Shown here piece after piece: positions 43,224 to 47,316 of a stretch of 47,316 nucleotides of DNA; positions within the stretch are counted from its first letter, which is position 1; each line of letters opens with the position of its first letter. The notes under the pieces were generated by a model. It was not told the DNA's origin. It ran no database searches and saw only the letters and a program-made list of their open reading frames with translations. The translations under genes and the position numbers were made by a program. The stretch covers positions 1-47,316 of the forward strand of contig JAPYNY010000079.1 of the NCBI GenBank assembly GCA_028283145.1. The letters are read 5' to 3'. The DNA comes from Candidatus Hopanoidivorans cymbastelae (GTDB lineage Bacteria > Actinomycetota > Acidimicrobiia > Acidimicrobiales > Hopanoidiivorantaceae).

Positions 43224-44354
43224 GTGAAACCCGCTAGCCAACCCCATGCTGCTAAGCTGATTTCCAACGTGGCTCAAAATTCTGGTCAAGATCTTCTAGT
43301 GGTGCTTTTTGGAGGAGAATCACCCGAACATGAAGTGTCGTGCAAGTCTGCTTTCAACATTGTCTCAAATACCGATCCAGAACGATTCAAGGTTGAGCTT
43401 TTGGCAATTACCCAAAGCGGAGATTGGGTGCGACCGTCCCGCGATTTTGCCCCAGATAGCTCCGGGCCGCCCACTAGCCGGCTTTATGCTCAAGGTGAGT
43501 CGGTCAATGTCTGGGATGAGTTGGGGCGCATCCAGGCGCAAAATGGCGTGGTTTTCCCAGCGCTCCACGGACCAGGCGGTGAAGACGGAACAGTCCAAGG
43601 CCTTTTGGAACTAGCTGATGTGGCCTATATTGGCGTTGGCATCAAGACATCAGCAGTCTGTATCGACAAAATTGCCACCAAGCAGGTTCTGCTAGGAGCT
43701 GGACTCCCAGTAGTTCCATATAGGGCCATGGCCGCAAACCAGTCCGATGCTCTGCCAGACATAGCTGAACAGCTTGGGTATCCGATTTTTGTCAAACCCT
43801 CAAACATGGGCTCTTCCATTGGAGTTGGCACAGCCAAAAACTCCCAGGAGCTTGAGGAGGCAGTGGCTCTAGCATCTGGCTACAGCAATTCGGTGGTTTT
43901 GGAACCAGCTGTCGTTGGGCGTGAAATTGAATGTGCGCTGCTGGGAAACCACCAAGATGAATTGAAGTCATCTCTGCCATGTGAGGTAATCCCTGGGTCT
44001 GAGTTCTACACCTACGAAGACAAATACCTAAATGACCGGGCGCAACTGCTGGCCCCAGCTCCGTTGAGTCAGCAAGACCAAGCTGCCTTCATGAAATTGG
44101 CCATTGAAGTTGGACGGGCAGTTGGGGTTGAAGGGCTGTCCAGAGTGGATTTCCTTTGGGACGAAAAACAGGGCCCGTTTATCAACGAAATCAACACCAT
44201 GCCGGGTTTCACATCCTTATCCCTGTATCCGCAAGTCTGGGAAATCTATGGTGTAAGTTTCCCAAAGCTAGTGGAGAGACTATATGAGTTAGGCAGGCAA
44301 GCTCATGGCTCCCGTGCTGAACTCCGCAAGAGTTGGAGAACAGACACCGCCTAA
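43224..44354 (+). CDS. ddl: D-alanine-D-alanine ligase
   Basis: 376 residues of the ATP-grasp ligase that makes the D-Ala-D-Ala end of peptidoglycan precursors. Motifs: VLFGGESPEHEVSCKSAFNI, GGEDGTVQGLLEL, VKPSNMGSSIGVG (ATP-grasp), and EINTMPGFTSLSLYP with the metal-binding Glu and Asn. Start GTG 43224 gives a short leader; GTG 43269 is an in-frame alternative nearer the conserved start. Together with gatD and the M23 and VanW proteins it adds to the wall-related content of the window. Confidence 0.93.
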   Translation: MKPASQPHAAKLISNVAQNSGQDLLVVLFGGESPEHEVSCKSAFNIVSNTDPERFKVELLAITQSGDWVRPSRDFAPDSSGPPTSRLYAQGESVNVWDELGRIQAQNGVVFPALHGPGGEDGTVQGLLELADVAYIGVGIKTSAVCIDKIATKQVLLGAGLPVVPYRAMAANQSDALPDIAEQLGYPIFVKPSNMGSSIGVGTAKNSQELEEAVALASGYSNSVVLEPAVVGREIECALLGNHQDELKSSLPCEVIPGSEFYTYEDKYLNDRAQLLAPAPLSQQDQAAFMKLAIEVGRAVGVEGLSRVDFLWDEKQGPFINEINTMPGFTSLSLYPQVWEIYGVSFPKLVERLYELGRQAHGSRAELRKSWRTDTA

Positions 44355-44375
44355 GCCCGAGGTCTAGGTATGCGG

Positions 44376-45458
44376 CTAGACCCGCGCCCGTAGCGCCCGC
44401 AGCCACCTGAAAAACCGCCTGGCTGTGGCTGCTCCCCAGTTGTCGTGATCTTCGCCCCAACCCTGTCGGTCAAGGGTGTCTTGCGTTTCTCCCCACTGCC
44501 ACCTAGTCAGGCAATTCCAAGTGAATAAATTGGGGTTCAGATGCACCCCCAGCTTGTTGACGCACTCCCCCACTGCCACTAGAGATCTGCCAAGCTCATC
44601 AGTGGCTTCAAGGCACACCTTGGTAGGGGCATCACCTGTGCCTCGTTCCAGAACTATCCGTTTGCCGCTGGCAGGCACGAGCTTGGAATACACCCCGTCG
44701 CGCAACAAGTGCCCATGAATGGGCAGACAATCCGCAAACGGATTATTGGCTGAATAGGCATCGGAGTCTGTGTGGCTAGAGTCGGTCTGGCTGGAATCTG
44801 CGTGGCTGGAGTCGGTCCGGCTGGAATCTGCCTGACCATTGGATTCGCCTCCGCCAAAAACCATGCCGATCATGTGAAAACCGTCTTGGGGAGAAGCCGT
44901 GGCATAGCTGTAGCCCCCTCGGGGCGAATCGCCTGGCAAGCCCTCGCCAAACTGAGACCGCAACCCCCAGGAGCGATCCCTGAACCCATAGCTGTCAACC
45001 GCAATCTCTTCTCCCTCCAAGACAATTGTGCCGGTGTATCGACCCGGCTGATCCAGATGGGATTCGCCTAGATAGTTGGGGGCACAAAGGCCTGTGAAGG
45101 TGAGATCCACCTGAAGGTCATCCCCGTCAGGATCCCGGTAGCCAATCTGATATTGCGCCAGCGGCTCTATACAGCGATAGCGGATGCCGTTGGGCAAACA
45201 GATGTCTGACAGGTCGGCGTCTTGGGGCAGTGGAAGATGCCAGAAATTCTTTCCATAGCGGATATTCCAAGGGTCACAGCCAGTGTCATCCCAGAAAAAA
45301 GCCCCGCCTGCCGTAATATTCTGGTTACGACGAAAAAACGGATAGAGCTGTCCTGAAAGTCTCCGCTCGGGCACGGAGAAGGTGAACCAGCAAGTCTCCG
45401 TCCAATATGGGTCGTCGCTGGCAGGGGGATGGAATTGGTCGTCAGGATGTGGTTTCAT
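44376..45458 (-). CDS. Lipocalin-like/AttH-CrtC-type protein of unknown function
   Basis: 360 residues, beta-rich, with many Trp, Tyr and Asp. Segments ETCWFTFSVPERRLSGQLYP and SYGFRDRSWGLRSQ resemble the paired beta-barrel domains of AttH/CrtC-like hydratases and the uncharacterised actinobacterial proteins of the DUF7064/7065 type; the assignment is by pattern only. No signal peptide. An inserted run of D-S-S-x-T-type pentapeptides (~208-230) comes from a 30-base DNA repeat. ATG 45458. A lipid-modifying or binding role is a guess. Confidence 0.6.
   Translation of the reverse strand: MKPHPDDQFHPPASDDPYWTETCWFTFSVPERRLSGQLYPFFRRNQNITAGGAFFWDDTGCDPWNIRYGKNFWHLPLPQDADLSDICLPNGIRYRCIEPLAQYQIGYRDPDGDDLQVDLTFTGLCAPNYLGESHLDQPGRYTGTIVLEGEEIAVDSYGFRDRSWGLRSQFGEGLPGDSPRGGYSYATASPQDGFHMIGMVFGGGESNGQADSSRTDSSHADSSQTDSSHTDSDAYSANNPFADCLPIHGHLLRDGVYSKLVPASGKRIVLERGTGDAPTKVCLEATDELGRSLVAVGECVNKLGVHLNPNLFTWNCLTRWQWGETQDTLDRQGWGEDHDNWGAATARRFFRWLRALRARV
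44770..44829 (-). repeat. 30-base tandem repeat, two copies, inside the AttH-like gene
   Basis: Copies at 44770-44799 and 44800-44829 differ at three bases; each itself looks like a doubled ~15-base unit, and a further partial copy precedes it. On the coding strand it encodes repeated ADSS/TDSS pieces (SSHADSSQTDSSHTDS). The length preserves the reading frame. Confidence 0.85.
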
Positions 45459-45628
45459 ACTTATGGTTTAGCAGACTTGGCCAGCGGATTGCGAAATCGC
45501 GCGGAAGCGAAAACCAGTCAAACAGCCAAATTCAAGGAGCTGCCAAAAGCGCCTAGAATCCAGTGCCAGTTCAAAATCAGGCCTCAAATCAAATAGGCTT
45601 AATCTTTGATAGGCGAAATGAAACTATA

Positions 45629-47316
45629 GTGACTCAAAATATCCCAGCCGCTTTAGACGGCAAGCGTATCGGCATAACCGGCGCAACCGGCTTTTTGGGC
45701 ACAGCCATTGCTGAGCGTTTGTTGCGGTGCGTGCCCGGCTGTGAGCTTATATTGTTTGTGCGCCCAGGACGCTTTGGGGCGCAGCGGAGAGCAGAGCGCG
45801 AAATCTTTCGCAATAGCGCGTTTGACAAGTTAAAGAGCCAGTTGGGCGTAGACGGTTTTACCGACTGTATTTCCAAGCGCGTGCAGGTGATAGCTTGCGA
45901 TATTTCCCAAGACGACCTGGGCGTACCAGCAGCCAGCCCCGATAACCCAAGCACCCCCAAGGCCAACGGCAACGGCGCGCCCAACAGCGAGACCGCTTCC
46001 GCCAGCGAAGCCCAGGCTGGCTTGGCAAGTTGCGACATCCTGATTCACTCAGCAGCAGCCGTAGCTTTTGACAACCCGCTTGACCAAGCGGTCGAAACCA
46101 ATCTGGCAGGGCCTCTTCGCCTGCTGGAAGCTCTGCATGCTACGGGGTCAAGTCCGCATTTTGTGGCCATCTCCACTGCCTATGTCTCAGGCAGTCGCAA
46201 AGGTGAAGCCTCAGAGCAGTTGATTGCCACCACGCCCTTTGCCGTAGCGGTGGACTGGGAAGCTGAAATGGAATCGGCTAGGCGACTTCGGGCGCGAGTG
46301 GAAGACGACAGCCGCGAACCCCATCGCCTGGAAGAGTTCTCCAAAGAGGCAGCCAAGCGCTTGGGTGCCGCCGGCACTGCTGCTCTAGCTACGCGGCGCG
46401 AGCAGTTGCGCAAACGCTGGGTGGAAAAAACCCTGATTGAAGCTGGTCGCACCAGGGCTGCTGCCTTGGGCTTCGCTGATGCCTATACCTTCACCAAAGC
46501 TCTGGCAGAACAGGTGCTGGCTGAGCGCCGAACTACCCCTGACAATCAGATCCCGCTCACTATCGTGCGACCTTCCATCATTGAGTCGGCGCTGGCTGAG
46601 CCCTATCCAGGCTGGATCAGGGGTTTTCGCATGGCTGAACCCATAATCATCAACTACGCCCAAGGTCTGTTGCAGGATTTTCCAGCCATACCTGAGAGCA
46701 CTATTGACGTCATCCCGGTGGATCTGGTGGTAGCGGCTGTGTGTGCTGTGGCTGCATCTGAGCCACCGAAGGAGCCTGAGGTGCTCCACGTCTGCTCAGG
46801 CGCCACCAACCCGTTTTCTTTTCAAGACCTGCATGACTGGAGTTACGACTGGTTCGTGGAAAATCCCGTCTATGACGATCACGACCAGCCAATTTCTCCA
46901 CCCAAGTGGTCTTTCCCAAGCCGCACGGGTGTGGCCGAAAAGCTGAAGCGGGCTCAGATGACGCTTCATGCTACCGAACATGTCCTGCGGATGCTTCCTG
47001 TGCGAGGCAAGGCAGCTGAGTTTTATGCCGAAATTGAAGAACGGGGAGAAAAGCTGGACCGAATCGCTGAATACGTGGAGTTATATGGCATGTATGTGGA
47101 GTGCTACGCCACTTTTCGCACCGACAAGCTATTGGAGTTGTGGGAGTCCCTGAGCGATTCCGACAAAGCGGAGTTTTGTTTTGACCCGCGGGTGGTGGAT
47201 TGGCGCACATATCTGACTGAAATTCACCTGCCGTCCATCATCTCTACTGCCCGAATCAAGACCAAGCCCTCCAAAAAGCACAGCTTCAAAGAGATGGGTG
47301 GGGCACGGGCTTCGGT
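45629..47316 (+). CDS. Fatty acyl-CoA reductase-like SDR protein, 3' end beyond the window
   Basis: The frame is open from GTG 45629 (AGGCGA upstream) to the right edge, 562 codons without a stop. The N-terminal Rossmann domain has GITGATGFLGTAIAERLL, HSAAAVAFDNPLDQAVETN, ISTAYVSG and a Tyr-x3-Lys catalytic pair in DAYTFTKALAEQVLAE, followed by IVRPSIIES. This is the extended-SDR acyl reductase type (FAR), which reduces acyl-CoA to aldehyde or alcohol for wax or ether lipids. It has a low-complexity insert (ANGNGAPNSETASASEA region, residues ~100-128). A C-terminal extension continues beyond the window, so further domains may follow. Confidence 0.85.
   Translation, partial: MTQNIPAALDGKRIGITGATGFLGTAIAERLLRCVPGCELILFVRPGRFGAQRRAEREIFRNSAFDKLKSQLGVDGFTDCISKRVQVIACDISQDDLGVPAASPDNPSTPKANGNGAPNSETASASEAQAGLASCDILIHSAAAVAFDNPLDQAVETNLAGPLRLLEALHATGSSPHFVAISTAYVSGSRKGEASEQLIATTPFAVAVDWEAEMESARRLRARVEDDSREPHRLEEFSKEAAKRLGAAGTAALATRREQLRKRWVEKTLIEAGRTRAAALGFADAYTFTKALAEQVLAERRTTPDNQIPLTIVRPSIIESALAEPYPGWIRGFRMAEPIIINYAQGLLQDFPAIPESTIDVIPVDLVVAAVCAVAASEPPKEPEVLHVCSGATNPFSFQDLHDWSYDWFVENPVYDDHDQPISPPKWSFPSRTGVAEKLKRAQMTLHATEHVLRMLPVRGKAAEFYAEIEERGEKLDRIAEYVELYGMYVECYATFRTDKLLELWESLSDSDKAEFCFDPRVVDWRTYLTEIHLPSIISTARIKTKPSKKHSFKEMGGARAS

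Noticed and set aside
1-47316. tRNA, rRNA, CRISPR array or insertion sequence
   Set aside because: No T-loop-like GTTCRA with a matching acceptor stem, no evenly spaced direct repeats with unique spacers, and no transposase frame was seen by eye.

Overview
The window looks like chromosomal DNA of an actinomycete (Actinomycetota), probably from an uncultured Acidimicrobiia-like lineage. The lineage markers are two mycothiol genes (mshC, mca), F420 enzymes (NpdG, an LLM-class oxidoreductase, a PPOX-class protein), the mismatch endonuclease NucS, the GatD subunit of lipid II amidation, and an InhA-like FabI. Base composition is moderate rather than the high GC of classic actinomycetes. GTG and TTG starts are frequent. 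The class-level placement is inference. I saw no tRNA, rRNA, CRISPR array or insertion sequence.

Layout. 1-2.5 kb: the tail of gatD and a secreted plant-type leucine-rich-repeat protein. 2.6-6.4 kb: sulfate activation, with cysD-cysN-cysC on the minus strand and cysQ divergent. 6.4-11.3 kb: nucS, a VanW-family envelope protein, a PAP2 phosphatase and a sulfotransferase that could spend the PAPS made next door. 11.3-17.1 kb: a small unknown gene, an LLM oxidoreductase, a small conserved-looking protein, a secreted nuclease, a geranylgeranyl-reductase-type flavoprotein, a ChbG/YdjC-fold protein whose metal ligands are all replaced, and a phosphotransferase. 17.1-24.2 kb (minus strand): PPOX protein, SCP2 protein, mca, then a PhoU/RCK_C regulator with an SLC41/MgtE-type transporter and a nitronate monooxygenase, then a channel-like membrane protein. 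24.3-25.7 kb: a Rieske oxygenase behind a promoter that fits leaderless transcription.

25.8-30.5 kb is the accessory region. It holds a HigB-HigA-type locus whose toxin has an in-frame TGA, a ribokinase, an unfamiliar AT-richer protein with a CorA-like C-terminal topology, and a beta-class DNA methyltransferase that also has an in-frame TGA and a nine-C tract just before its ribosome binding site. This is the likeliest place for something new (a decayed or switchable defence or stability island).

30.5-47.3 kb returns to core functions: fabI-npdG-mshC, an M23 peptidase with coiled coils, a pair of CNNM/CorC transporters, a heterodimeric ABC exporter followed by a soluble ABC ATPase, thiamine pyrophosphokinase, D-Ala-D-Ala ligase, a lipocalin-like/AttH-like protein and the start of a fatty acyl-CoA reductase.

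A recurring feature is short degenerate tandem repeats in protein linkers and gene gaps. Units inside genes are multiples of three (18, 27, 30 bp), while one between convergent genes is 17 bp.
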